From NCBI GenBank assembly GCA_027081755.1, contig JALWJF010000146.1, positions 1 to 34,412 on the forward strand: a stretch of 34,412 nt of DNA. The letters are read 5' to 3'. Shown here one piece after another: positions 24,419-32,249 of the stretch (positions within the stretch are counted from its first letter, which is position 1; every line of letters begins with the position of its first letter). The position numbers and the translations under genes are program-made. The DNA comes from Desulfurococcales archaeon. Its GTDB lineage: Archaea; Thermoproteota; Thermoprotei_A; Sulfolobales; Ignicoccaceae. Below the pieces are notes generated by a model, which made no database searches, was not told the DNA's origin, and was given only the letters and a program-made list of their open reading frames with translations.

Positions 24419-25086
24419 GGAGGCTCAAAAAGAGATATGGTGACGTCTTTAAGTACGAAAGAGAATTCATAGCATACTATGTTAAAAAACACTATGGCGA
24501 TCCCTTCTCTGTTCTCGTAGCCGTAATTTTGTCTCAAAACACCACGGAAAAGAATGCATTCGAAGCATGGTTTTCGCTAGAGAGAGGTCTAGGAAGAGTA
24601 ACACCAGAGAACGTGCTCAAAGCTGGAGTCGAAAAGATTGAAGAACTCATACGGAAGGCTGGACTTCAGAAGCAGAAGGCCAGAGCAATCTATGAGGCTG
24701 CTAAAAAATGGTTCGAACTCGAGAAAGCAATTCGTGACGGTCATCCAGAACCATTACTGAGGATAAAGGGTATAGGAAGGAAGACTGTTGACGTAGTAAT
24801 GATGAGTTTTGGTCATAGAGCATTTCCAGTTGACACCCATATTAAGAGAGTTGTACAGAGACTTGAATGGGCTTCTGGCAATTACAAAAGAATATCCGAA
24901 AAGCTCAAGGAATTGTTTGCTGGAAAAGAGATGGAAGCACATATGTTGCTGATTCTTCATGGTAGGAGAACTTGCAAGGCCAAAAAACCTGATTGTGCGG
25001 GGTGTCCCTTGAGAGATCTATGTCCTTATGCTGGTGGCTTGGGTACAACTACTGCTTTGACGGGGCCTTCTGGACCCGGTAAATAG
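24415..25086 (+). CDS. nth: Endonuclease III-like DNA glycosylase/AP lyase
   Basis: 223 aa from the TTG at 24415, with GAGGAGG just upstream and a TTGA overlap with the previous stop. The frame is open further 5', but that part is antisense-quality sequence inside the membrane gene. HhH-GPD fold: the hairpin KGIGRKTVDVV with Lys123 (Schiff-base lysine), FPVDTHIKRV with catalytic Asp140, and an iron-sulfur loop Cys187-x6-Cys194-x2-Cys197-x5-Cys203. All key residues are present, so a bifunctional glycosylase acting on oxidised pyrimidines is likely. The last 61 bases overlap rps3ae tail-to-tail. Confidence 0.93.
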   Translation: MRRLKKRYGDVFKYEREFIAYYVKKHYGDPFSVLVAVILSQNTTEKNAFEAWFSLERGLGRVTPENVLKAGVEKIEELIRKAGLQKQKARAIYEAAKKWFELEKAIRDGHPEPLLRIKGIGRKTVDVVMMSFGHRAFPVDTHIKRVVQRLEWASGNYKRISEKLKELFAGKEMEAHMLLILHGRRTCKAKKPDCAGCPLRDLCPYAGGLGTTTALTGPSGPGK

Positions 25087-25667
25087 AGCAACTTTGACTT
25101 GTATATTTCAACTCTCCTTATCGGGTATATCTTTCTAGCTCTCAAGGCAATTTCCTCTGCAAGATCGCCAAAGAGCATAGCATTTATTGCTTCATCTAGG
25201 GTCATGCTAGGTATCATTTCTTCTACTACTTCCTTCTCTATTTTCCTTATAGCTTTCTTTTGGCTGGTCTTGCACCTATATGCGGTAAAGGCGTCAACGG
25301 TAACCCTTAACCCATATCCATCTTTGGTCCATACATCGAATATACCTTCAACCTTGGAGCTCTTCCTTCTAGTTAGGCTTCTTATATAATCCCTGGCAAG
25401 TTCATGGCCCTTGAACCTTGTCATTACTCTTAGGTTATTTGGATCTACATCTATTATCTGGAGGTATACATGTACATGAACGTAGCTGAAGTCACCTGTT
25501 ATGTCATACAGAGTGGTATCAACGGTCCTCCCTATCAGCTTCCACGGTTCGTCAGCTGGGGTGTGACCTACACTCACATTGTTGAATACATCAGGAGTAA
25601 TTATTTCATACCATTGCTTAAGTTTCCACTTATCCTTAATTCCGACCCTCCTTCTACGGGCTGACAA
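25026..25667 (-). CDS. rps3ae: 30S ribosomal protein S3Ae
   Basis: 213 aa, right for the archaeal/eukaryal small-subunit protein eS1. The N-terminus MSARRRRVGIKDKWKLKQWYE, then WYEIITPDVFN, GRTVDTTLYDITGDFSY and VHVHVYLQI are conserved family blocks. IYPIRRVEIYKSKLL lies near the end. The start is the TTG at 25667, only 2 bases after the pcc1 stop; Sulfolobus homologs also start with MSA. The C-terminal 20 residues are encoded opposite the 3' end of nth. Confidence 0.95.
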   Translation of the reverse strand: MSARRRRVGIKDKWKLKQWYEIITPDVFNNVSVGHTPADEPWKLIGRTVDTTLYDITGDFSYVHVHVYLQIIDVDPNNLRVMTRFKGHELARDYIRSLTRRKSSKVEGIFDVWTKDGYGLRVTVDAFTAYRCKTSQKKAIRKIEKEVVEEMIPSMTLDEAINAMLFGDLAEEIALRARKIYPIRRVEIYKSKLLYLPGPEGPVKAVVVPKPPA

Positions 25668-25669
25668 CT

Positions 25670-25948
25670 TTAGCGTCCCCGCTGGACCTTCCTCAACTCC
25701 TTTTTAACCGCTTCAGCGAGGGAGACCTTCTCGAGAACATCATCTATAGCATTCCTAAGCTTTAGGACTGAGGAACCTTCAAAGAAGTACCTTAATGTGC
25801 TACCTTTTAATTCGGAACGGTACTTCAGTCCTTCAACGGGTACGTCATCTGGTTTGAGGATCTTATATAGGGCATTGGCATCTTCGTCAATTATTTTTAG
25901 ATCTATTTTAAGCCTCAAGCAAGGCTTTAAGTTCTTTTCCTTTTTCAT
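25670..25948 (-). CDS. KEOPS complex subunit Pcc1-like
   Basis: 92 aa, the size of archaeal Pcc1. It has the small alpha/beta fold of the family: [21 protein letters not shown], then LKYRSELKGSTLRYFFEGSS and a final helix with LRNAIDDVLEKVSLAE. Pcc1 is the dimerising subunit of KEOPS, which helps make the t6A base in tRNAs reading ANN codons. The ATG at 25948 has GGTGA 7 nt upstream. The gene overlaps the preceding Cdc45-like gene by 41 bases and is nearly joined to rps3ae. Confidence 0.88.
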   Translation of the reverse strand: MKKEKNLKPCLRLKIDLKIIDEDANALYKILKPDDVPVEGLKYRSELKGSTLRYFFEGSSVLKLRNAIDDVLEKVSLAEAVKKELRKVQRGR

Positions 25949-27245
25949 CTTCTTTCACCAAAGATCCTCCTTCAAGTCTCCACCCTAAGGCTGAAGCCTT
26001 CCTTATTAAGTATCCTATATCAAGACCTGCCCTTTTAATCGAGTCAACAGGTATTATAGTTCTGGATTCGGCATTGAAGGCCACTAAGGTTCCTGCATCG
26101 GAAGCGTATCCCAAATCTCTAATCATTCTGTAAGTTAACGTAGGTGAAGGAGGAGAAGATGTAAAAGAGTACACTATGGCCTTCTTACCTACACCATTTA
26201 TGAGTTTTGCGTTAAGTAGTGAAGCTGGCACCTCGTCTCTAGCAAACACTATGTTTTTCTGGTATAGTTCTTCCATTCTATAGTAATGAGTTGACATGGA
26301 GGGCAATAGGAGTACGTGGAAAGGGCTCAAGTCAATGACTGTTAAAAATACAAAGCTACCTTGCTTGAAACCGTGAGTCAATAGCTTAGGTAAGCCATAT
26401 TCAGTAACTGCTTCTTCGGTGAGTTCGATCCCCTCAAATATTATCTCTATAACATCACGTTTCCTCTTGCTTATGTTCTCTAGGGACCTTAGTAATAAAT
26501 TTATAAAATTAGCTAGTGTATCTTCTCCTTCTTTTGTTAAATCATTTATTGTCGTTGTATCATCAATCTCTAAGTCATTTACCTTAAAATATTCACACGT
26601 TTTAGATGGATTAGCAGAAAACGTTAAGAAGAAGGGTATTGCCGTGTACGCTACTGAGTAACAAATAGGTAATGACTTCCATTTATATAACGAAAACGTT
26701 ATGTCCTTCACTAGTATTCCACTCATCATTAGGTTTTGTATTATTAATTCTTGGAGACCTCCCCATACGTCTCTTTCCATCACGTAAGATGCAACTATGG
26801 AGAAGAGTTTGTATTCCTCTTTGACAAGGTACAACTCTTCCAGTAGCTTTATTACTACAGCGCTGGGGTTGGGCTCATTGACCCAAAAGGTAACATTATT
26901 ACCGTCCACTCGAGGGGTTGTAGGATATATCTCAAGAGTGGGGGCCTTCCTCTTCGATACTTTAGCATCTATGGATACTAGGGGAGACTCATCATCTGGT
27001 TGAGCTATAGGTGCTATGTCCACTATTGCCGTGATACCTTTCTCTTCTAGAGTTAATTGAAGCTGGGAGGCAGCTATCAAGTCTTCAAAAACGGGGTAAG
27101 TAAAGATCCTCGCATAGCCATACTCCTCAACTTCTTTGAAGAAGTTTTTGGCTGCGTCTAGTACCTTCTTTGCCGCTTCGTTGGCTTTGAGGAAAGATTC
27201 TAGGCTAAGCTCCGGACTCGAAGAGCGCTGAGTACTGTTGGACAA
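25908..27245 (-). CDS. DHH-less RecJ-family protein, probable archaeal Cdc45 homolog
   Basis: 445 aa from the TTG at 27245 (GAGGGCGAGG upstream). The ATG at 27269 is possible, and both overlap rps15. Placement between rps15 and pcc1/rps3ae is the classic position of archaeal RecJ/GAN or Cdc45-type genes. The fold pattern fits: an alpha/beta start [27 protein letters not shown], and a later [11 protein letters not shown] block. However, the RecJ nuclease motifs (the DHH triad, the HxDxDG-type motif) are not seen, so nuclease activity is unlikely. Crenarchaeal relatives bind GINS and MCM in the replisome. The assignment leans on gene context more than on strong motifs. Confidence 0.68.
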   Translation of the reverse strand: MSNSTQRSSSPELSLESFLKANEAAKKVLDAAKNFFKEVEEYGYARIFTYPVFEDLIAASQLQLTLEEKGITAIVDIAPIAQPDDESPLVSIDAKVSKRKAPTLEIYPTTPRVDGNNVTFWVNEPNPSAVVIKLLEELYLVKEEYKLFSIVASYVMERDVWGGLQELIIQNLMMSGILVKDITFSLYKWKSLPICYSVAYTAIPFFLTFSANPSKTCEYFKVNDLEIDDTTTINDLTKEGEDTLANFINLLLRSLENISKRKRDVIEIIFEGIELTEEAVTEYGLPKLLTHGFKQGSFVFLTVIDLSPFHVLLLPSMSTHYYRMEELYQKNIVFARDEVPASLLNAKLINGVGKKAIVYSFTSSPPSPTLTYRMIRDLGYASDAGTLVAFNAESRTIIPVDSIKRAGLDIGYLIRKASALGWRLEGGSLVKEDEKGKELKALLEA

Positions 27246-27684
27246 GTAGCCTCGCCCTCTCTGGGTCATACTTCCAATCTGGCGGTAGCTTACCAACCCT
27301 CTTATAATACTTGACAAGCCTCCTTATCTTAGATTCTATCTCCATGAGGCCCCTAGCTGAATGTCTGTCCTTGGGATGCTCGGCCAGATGGGCTCTGACC
27401 CTAACGGCCCTCTTCATTAGGTGGAAAAGGTCTTCCGGTATTGGCAACGATATGCCCTCTTCTTCCATTACTTTTACTAGCTTCTTGCCTAGTATAGGCT
27501 TTACCAAGGGTACCGCGAACTGATCCCTAAGGATTATGCCTATCATCGAGGGACCGTATCCCTTTTTATGTAGTTCTACTATCATTGCTCTGATCTCTTC
27601 TTCACTAAATTGTAACCATCTGGGTGGAGTATTCCTTACTGGGCGCTTTGAGTGAGATTTACCTTTTTCCTTCTTCTTATTCAT
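27205..27684 (-). CDS. rps15: 30S ribosomal protein S15
   Basis: 159 aa, normal for archaeal uS15 with its N-terminal extension. It begins basic ([18 protein letters not shown]) and has the archaeal block [21 protein letters not shown]. The S15 core follows: [20 protein letters not shown] and [20 protein letters not shown]. It heads the rps15 / cdc45-like / pcc1 / rps3ae run, in which each gene overlaps or nearly touches the next. No Shine-Dalgarno site is seen ahead of the ATG; a small hairpin lies immediately upstream. Confidence 0.96.
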   Translation of the reverse strand: MNKKKEKGKSHSKRPVRNTPPRWLQFSEEEIRAMIVELHKKGYGPSMIGIILRDQFAVPLVKPILGKKLVKVMEEEGISLPIPEDLFHLMKRAVRVRAHLAEHPKDRHSARGLMEIESKIRRLVKYYKRVGKLPPDWKYDPERARLLVQQYSALFESGA

Positions 27685-27685
27685 A

Positions 27686-27719
27686 CTCTGCTACCCGTGC
27701 AGAGCTACTTGCGATAGCT
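27686..27719 (-). promoter_or_regulatory. Hairpin(s) directly before the rps15 start
   Basis: CTCTGC (27686-27691) pairs with GCAGAG (27699-27704) around a 7-nt loop, one base from the rps15 ATG. A second short pairing, AGCTA (27703-27707) with TAGCT (27715-27719), abuts it and shares two bases, so the two may be alternatives. An AT-rich TATA-like stretch (27717-27726) would start transcription inside or near these. A role in S15 autoregulation is speculation. Confidence 0.3.
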
Positions 27720-27726
27720 AAAAATT

Positions 27727-28941
27727 TCACCTTTGCACACTAACGTGCTCTCTGACAACATCTGCTAGTCTCTCGATGGCTACCTTGATCTCCTCTTCGC
27801 TAGGATAGCTGAAGTTAAGTCTCATAGTATTCCTACCGCTACCGTCTATGTAGAACGCGCTGCCGGGTACGTATGCCACACCCGCACTCAATGCTTCGGG
27901 TAACATCTCTTTCGTATCTATGCTCTCATCTAAGTAGACAAATATGAAGAGTCCCCCGACCGGTTTGGTCCACTTTGCCATATTATCCATATATTCTTCA
28001 AGCGCTTGTAACATCACATCTCTCTTCCTCTTATATGCTTCTCTAACTTTAGGAATATGCTCGTATACGATACCTCTGCGGATGGCCTCTGTTGCTATAA
28101 GTTGGTTAAAAGTGGGTGTGTGGAGGTCGGCATTCTGTTTAGCTATTTCCAATGCGTCTATTATATCTGGATGCGCGGCAACCCATCCCAAACGAAGACC
28201 TGGTGCAAGTATTTTGCTAAACGTGCTCGTATATATGACTCTATATTTGTCCATACTTCTAAGTCTCTTAAATTCAACGTTTTCAAACATGAAGTGACTA
28301 TAGGGATCATCTTCGATAATCAAGAAGTCATATTCTTCTGCTAATTCGAGTAGATGTGCCCTTCTTTCATTGCTCATGCTCACGCCAGATGGGTTCTGAG
28401 CCGTAGGAACGGTATAGACTACTTTTACTCTTTTCCTCTCAGCTTTCAGTTGCTTTAACTTCTCCTCTAGAATATCGGTCCGCATTCCTTCATCGTCTAT
28501 AGGGATTCCGTCAAAGGAGGCTCCTACCGCTTTGAAAACATTAATTGCCGCTAGGTATGTAGGTTTTTCAACTATTACCAAATCACCAGGGTTAACCAGT
28601 ATCTGGGCAAGTAGGTTCAACGCCTGCTGACTGCCCGAGGTTACTATTATATTGTAAGGTCTTTCCCCCGGCGTACCCGTTTTCTCCATGAAGTCTACTA
28701 TCTCCTTTCTAAACTCTCTTAGTCCCCTTGTAACGCTATACTGAAGTGCCCTACTCCCATACTCCTTTATTATGTAGGATGAAATCTCGGCAAGCTCTTC
28801 GGTCGGAAAATATTTGGGATCAGGAAGCCCTCCGGCCAAACTTATTACATTCTTCCCTTCCGTGAGCTCCAGTATCTCCCTTATCTCAGAGGATTCCATG
28901 AGAGTTACTCTATCAGCAATAAACGACTTTATATCTAGCAA
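27727..28941 (-). CDS. PLP-dependent aminotransferase, class I/II (2-aminoadipate/LysN-like)
   Basis: 404 aa from the TTG at 28941, with GGTGGGAG upstream. Fold-type I residues are all there: TSGSQQALNLLAQ (cofactor phosphate loop), the tyrosine in KPTYLAA, Asn183 in AQNPSG, Asp211/212 and Tyr214, the Schiff-base Lys243 in TSTFSKILAPGLRLGW, and Arg for the alpha-carboxylate near 370 (NTMRLNFSY). It belongs to the broad-specificity group with archaeal/Thermus LysN and kynurenine-type aminotransferases. The amino donor and substrate cannot be told from sequence. It lies upstream of rps15 by 42 bases. Confidence 0.9.
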   Translation of the reverse strand: MLDIKSFIADRVTLMESSEIREILELTEGKNVISLAGGLPDPKYFPTEELAEISSYIIKEYGSRALQYSVTRGLREFRKEIVDFMEKTGTPGERPYNIIVTSGSQQALNLLAQILVNPGDLVIVEKPTYLAAINVFKAVGASFDGIPIDDEGMRTDILEEKLKQLKAERKRVKVVYTVPTAQNPSGVSMSNERRAHLLELAEEYDFLIIEDDPYSHFMFENVEFKRLRSMDKYRVIYTSTFSKILAPGLRLGWVAAHPDIIDALEIAKQNADLHTPTFNQLIATEAIRRGIVYEHIPKVREAYKRKRDVMLQALEEYMDNMAKWTKPVGGLFIFVYLDESIDTKEMLPEALSAGVAYVPGSAFYIDGSGRNTMRLNFSYPSEEEIKVAIERLADVVREHVSVQR

Positions 28942-29030
28942 TAACTCCCACCCATCTCCCCCAATAAGAAGGGAAGTACATAAGGGTTTCTAGCTATATT
29001 ATGAATAGCACGAAAACGTGTTTTTGAAGT

Positions 29031-29399
29031 TCAGGCGTTGTTCCGTATAAGCTCTTCTAGTATCTTTTGAGTAACCTCTAATCTTCTTTGAAGCTCTGCT
29101 AGTGCACCTTGTATTTCGAGTTCCTTTAGTATGGTTTTTCCCTTATCGGTTAGTTTGTATCTACCATTTTCATCAACTTCCAAGAGTTCTTGGTCCACGA
29201 ATCTCTTTAACATAGGATAAACAGTGCTCTTAGGAGGGATCCACAGACCTCCGCTTAACATCTTTATTTCCTTCAGTATATCGTAACCATTCTTGCCTTC
29301 TTTTGAATCGGCTAAGGATTTGAGTATGTATATTCCTAGTGGGTTAAAAGTATAATCAACGCCACCAAATCTCACTTTCACTTCGAGTAATTTTCTCAT
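29031..29399 (-). CDS. PadR-family transcription regulator
   Basis: 122 aa. The PadR winged helix is clear: LGIYILKSLADSKEGKNGYDILKEI, then GLWIPPKSTVYPMLKRFVDQEL and the wing VDENGRYKLTDKGKTIL. A C-terminal helix of about 30 residues probably makes the dimer. The ATG has GGTGA about 6 nt upstream. The divergent nitrilase gene starts 139 bases away, and a 14-bp perfect palindrome sits beside this gene's TATA box, so autoregulation is likely. The ligand is unknown. Confidence 0.9.
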   Translation of the reverse strand: MRKLLEVKVRFGGVDYTFNPLGIYILKSLADSKEGKNGYDILKEIKMLSGGLWIPPKSTVYPMLKRFVDQELLEVDENGRYKLTDKGKTILKELEIQGALAELQRRLEVTQKILEELIRNNA

Positions 29400-29429
29400 T
29401 ATTCATTCACCATGCTTAATAGGATCTTA

Positions 29430-29438
29430 ACCTTAAAT
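29430..29438 (-). promoter_or_regulatory. TATA-like box of the PadR gene
   Basis: Minus-strand TTTAAGG core within GTATTTAAGGTT. Its distance puts transcript start near 29410, giving a short leader that holds the GGTGA ribosome site. Confidence 0.45.
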
Positions 29439-29439
29439 A

Positions 29440-29453
29440 CATTTTCGAAAATG
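29440..29453. promoter_or_regulatory. Perfect 14-bp palindrome, candidate PadR operator
   Basis: CATTTTCGAAAATG reads the same on both strands. It lies just upstream of the PadR TATA box, in the 139-base region shared with the divergent nitrilase gene. A dimeric PadR bound here would block its own promoter. Confidence 0.5.
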
Positions 29454-29538
29454 GAATTACTGTATTAGAACCATCATAATAGACTCAATTATATACATTC
29501 AATAGCTTTTATGATATGCTTTTCGGTGGTGTTTCTCT

Positions 29539-30291
29539 ATGTTGAAGGCAATAGTCATACAAATGATGATTGAAGATGGCAATGTTAAACATAACTTAAA
29601 GAGGTTGGAAAAGTTTATAGAACTGACAGAAGGGGACATTTATTTAACGCCCGAGCTTTCACTAACCGGCTTCAAAGGTTTACTGAGTGAAGATGAAGTA
29701 CTAAAGATGGCTGGAAACCTACCGTGCGTAGGGTTAGGGTTTAGAGAAAGAGATGGCGATAAGAAATACAACACATATCTCATATCATGCAACGGCAAAC
29801 TTGTATACAAAAGAAGGAAGCATATGTTGTTTAAACCGATGCAAGAACACGAAGAGCTAGAGAAAGGCGGACTTCCCGAGCCATTTGAGTTGAAAGGTAT
29901 AAGGTTAGCCGTAAATATATGCTATGAACTTCGTTTCCCTGAGCTATTTTGGCCCCTCTCCAAAGATGTCCATGCTTTCATAGTTCCTGCTGCGTGGCCC
30001 AAAGAGAGGATCAAAGCTTGGCGAAGTTTGGTTAGAGCTAGGGCCATAGAGAATTTCGTTTACGTACTAGGCATTAATCGTTGGGGTAAGGGAATTTTTG
30101 GTCCTTTTGGAGGAAATAGTTTAGGAGTGTATCCCAATGGTAATGAGATAATGCTTTCAAGTGGTGAAGGTATTGCTGCTATAGAGATAGATCCTTCTAT
30201 CGTCACGAAAGCTCGTGAATTTCCCGCTTTTGGAGATAGAATCATGCTAATGCGCTCAGGAGTTTCTGCCTATCACTTTCATATAGGCTAA
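29539..30291 (+). CDS. Carbon-nitrogen hydrolase (nitrilase superfamily)
   Basis: 250 aa. The Glu-Lys-Cys triad is present: Glu39 in LTPELSLTGF, Lys94 in YKRRKHMLF, and Cys128 in VNICYELRFPE. AWPKERIKAWRSLVRARAIEN and FGGNSLGVYPNGN follow as in omega-amidase and C-N hydrolase branches. These enzymes hydrolyse small amides; the substrate is unknown. The ATG at 29539 has GGTGGTG about 7 nt upstream and a TATA-like ATTATATA near 29490. It may be a target of the divergent PadR. Its last 50 bases overlap the small coiled-coil gene. Confidence 0.9.
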   Translation: MLKAIVIQMMIEDGNVKHNLKRLEKFIELTEGDIYLTPELSLTGFKGLLSEDEVLKMAGNLPCVGLGFRERDGDKKYNTYLISCNGKLVYKRRKHMLFKPMQEHEELEKGGLPEPFELKGIRLAVNICYELRFPELFWPLSKDVHAFIVPAAWPKERIKAWRSLVRARAIENFVYVLGINRWGKGIFGPFGGNSLGVYPNGNEIMLSSGEGIAAIEIDPSIVTKAREFPAFGDRIMLMRSGVSAYHFHIG

Positions 30292-30439
30292 GCAAGGCCT
30301 TAGTTCCTATGAGTTCGATTTTTAATTCATCGTCTTCATTAGCTAGAGGCTCTAAGAGTTCCGCCTTTCTCTTTAATATTTCTATCTCTTTTTCCACTTT
30401 TTCAAGTTCCATCAAGAGGAACTTAGTTACATCAACCAT
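30242..30439 (-). CDS. Small coiled-coil protein, function unknown
   Basis: 65 aa, rich in Leu, Glu and Lys, with heptad-like spacing (FLLMELEKVEKEIEILKRKA, then a second helix IELIGTKALLSLYESDRQ). It is probably a two-helix hairpin. A TATA-like AAACTATAG at 30458-30466 is centred about 23 nt before the ATG and there is no ribosome site, so a leaderless transcript fits. It could still be a chance frame opposite the nitrilase 3' end, but most of it lies outside that gene. Confidence 0.6.
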   Translation of the reverse strand: MVDVTKFLLMELEKVEKEIEILKRKAELLEPLANEDDELKIELIGTKALLSLYESDRQKLLSALA

Positions 30440-30457
30440 GTTCCAAACCCATTATGT

Positions 30458-30466
30458 CTATAGTTT
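30458..30466 (-). promoter_or_regulatory. TATA-like box of the coiled-coil gene
   Basis: Minus-strand AAACTATAG, centred 23 nt from the ATG at 30439, with no ribosome site in between. The AT-rich stretch 30478-30515 upstream contains a tandem ATATCGA repeat. Confidence 0.35.
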
Positions 30467-30509
30467 ACTATTCTCCGAAAAATATCGAGATATCGATAAT
30501 AGTATAGTA

Positions 30510-31169
30510 TTATTTGCTCCCCATATTTCTCCTTCTCAGTATCTCGGCTACTGCTCTCCAAACGTTAATACCGTTCCTAACCATACCCTCAAGGTCATTC
30601 CATTCTCTTCTACTAACCTCTTTGAAGACCATCTCTACTTTACCGTTACTTAAGAATTTTCCCGAGACCCTTACGTACTTCTTTCCTTGTCTCTCAGCAA
30701 AAGCACCACAATAGCTTATCATACATAACGTAGGCTTCTTCCTACCTAAGGTACAGTTCTTCCTCTTGGAGTTATAGAAGACACATTGCGAGCCCTTCCT
30801 AGTATCTAACCGATATATGGTTTCGACACTTCCATCAACAAGTCTTATTTCTTCTGAAGGTTTATTCCTTATTTCTATTCCCATACTCTCTGCTTCCGAC
30901 TTCATGATAACTGCACCACTGTTCTTCTCACAACACTGGCCACAACCCTCTATGCACACCATCTTGTATCCGTATCTAACCTCGCTAGGTGTAAGTTCTA
31001 TGAAAGCTTGGGGATCGGCTTCTCCAATCCTCTTAAACACAGCGGTATACATCTTTTTTGACGGGATATAGTACGTACCAATGTAGAACTTCCTCACTAA
31101 AGAAGCTTGCTTTATTAACCAGTAATCATATGCTTTACGACCTGTAGGATGCTTTAACGCGTAGTACAT
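30510..31169 (-). CDS. YkgJ-like cysteine-cluster protein
   Basis: 219 aa. Eight cysteines mark the zinc/iron-chelating YkgJ (UPF0153) family: Cys72, 76, 79 and 80 in CIEGCGQCC, then Cys129, 139, 149 and 154 (GSQCVFY, KNCTLG, TLCMISYC). This is the usual CxxxCxxCC plus downstream cysteine layout. The first ~70 residues and the basic C-terminus are lineage-specific. Family function is unclear (metal binding is expected). It follows priS by 3 bases, with AAGGGGAT as ribosome site over the priS stop, so it is cotranscribed with replication genes. Confidence 0.82.
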   Translation of the reverse strand: MYYALKHPTGRKAYDYWLIKQASLVRKFYIGTYYIPSKKMYTAVFKRIGEADPQAFIELTPSEVRYGYKMVCIEGCGQCCEKNSGAVIMKSEAESMGIEIRNKPSEEIRLVDGSVETIYRLDTRKGSQCVFYNSKRKNCTLGRKKPTLCMISYCGAFAERQGKKYVRVSGKFLSNGKVEMVFKEVSRREWNDLEGMVRNGINVWRAVAEILRRRNMGSK

Positions 31170-31172
31170 ACT

Positions 31173-32249
31173 TTATCCCCTTGGGACAGTATAGTGGAGT
31201 ATATCAACCAAACCCTTAGTAGCTAGGAATGATGCCCTCGCGCCATCCAATTCCCCTACTTCGTTTTTCCTCAATTGTATCCTTTTAGAAAACACTTCCA
31301 AGTCGAAACTGACATTTGCCTTAACGGTGACTGTGTAATCTTTAAAAGGACTTAGGTTAACCGTGTACTTGAAATTCCTTTCTATCCTCTTTACCAATAA
31401 CATACTTTTTCTATTTAGAGATCCCGGAACTCTCATGAGTCTACTAGTATCAACAGTTACTTGCGAATCTATCTCTATTCTCGCTAAACTTATAGCTTTC
31501 TCTAGTATGTCTTTAGGTTTCTCTATTTGACCCCACAGCTGGACGCTTGGAGGTAGCAATTTTTCTAGTTCTTCGCCTACCCTACCCCTCCAACCGGGAT
31601 CATCGGACATGGGTATTATACAGTCCTTTTTCAAGCAGAAGTTTTCTTCTTTCAATTGGTTTCCTAATATAAAGTCCGCTATTTCTCTTCTCACATCGCT
31701 TCCGAATTCATCATATGGAGTGTTCCTTGCTATGACGTGGAAGCCTCTATTCCCCGAGAAATGTATTTCAGTGAACTCTCTATTTACGCCTAGATATCTT
31801 TCCAAAACGTGCACCAACTTCTTGGCTAAGTAAAATCCTTTCATTATACACTTTTCTGATATCAATTGTAAAGGTACCCCTTCACAGTTTTCTTCGATTG
31901 GGACAACACTATTATCGCATATTTTTAGGTTAGGTTTACATTCTTCGAAATGGTCAACGTCTATATCGAATTGTAAGTCTGCTCTTAGCCAACCTTTTGA
32001 ATCCATACTTGGAGCGTCTGGTATCTCATAAGTAGCTGTAGACAAATAGACGTCTACCGCCTCTTTGGATAGGATAATTTTCTTCATTTCTTCTATATCA
32101 TTCACTGACATGTGTCTTATCATTCTGCCATCGAACGTTTGAATAGCTAATTCTCTTTTTTCAAAATCGTCCGGAAGTTCAAAACATGCCTTCTTGTAGT
32201 AGCTCTTTACCATTAGTTTTAACTTGTTATTCGAGTCTTGGCGCGACAA
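31173..32249 (-). CDS. priS: DNA primase small (catalytic) subunit PriS
   Basis: 358 aa from the TTG at 32249, which has GGGAGG 10 nt upstream. A GTG at 32273 and an ATG at 32213 are also possible, the latter being the simplest start, 13 bases after the PCNA stop but without a ribosome site. AEP-family marks: LQFDIDVDH (catalytic Asp pair), EIHFSGNRGFHV, and DTSRLMRVPGSLNRKS with the third acidic and basic residues. A cysteine set in the middle (ECKPNLKIC, ENCEG, EKC) fits the zinc-binding knuckle. It makes RNA/DNA primers with PriL, which is not in the window. Confidence 0.94.
   Translation of the reverse strand: MSRQDSNNKLKLMVKSYYKKACFELPDDFEKRELAIQTFDGRMIRHMSVNDIEEMKKIILSKEAVDVYLSTATYEIPDAPSMDSKGWLRADLQFDIDVDHFEECKPNLKICDNSVVPIEENCEGVPLQLISEKCIMKGFYLAKKLVHVLERYLGVNREFTEIHFSGNRGFHVIARNTPYDEFGSDVRREIADFILGNQLKEENFCLKKDCIIPMSDDPGWRGRVGEELEKLLPPSVQLWGQIEKPKDILEKAISLARIEIDSQVTVDTSRLMRVPGSLNRKSMLLVKRIERNFKYTVNLSPFKDYTVTVKANVSFDLEVFSKRIQLRKNEVGELDGARASFLATKGLVDILHYTVPRG

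Noticed and set aside
28990-29025. CACG-AAAA-CGTG hairpin followed by five T on the plus strand
   Set aside because: No plus-strand gene ends here; on the minus strand it would follow padR but lacks a T-run, so a terminator call is not supported.
30309-30653. 114-aa plus-strand frame
   Set aside because: Antisense to the coiled-coil and YkgJ-like genes; Ser/Phe-rich shadow.
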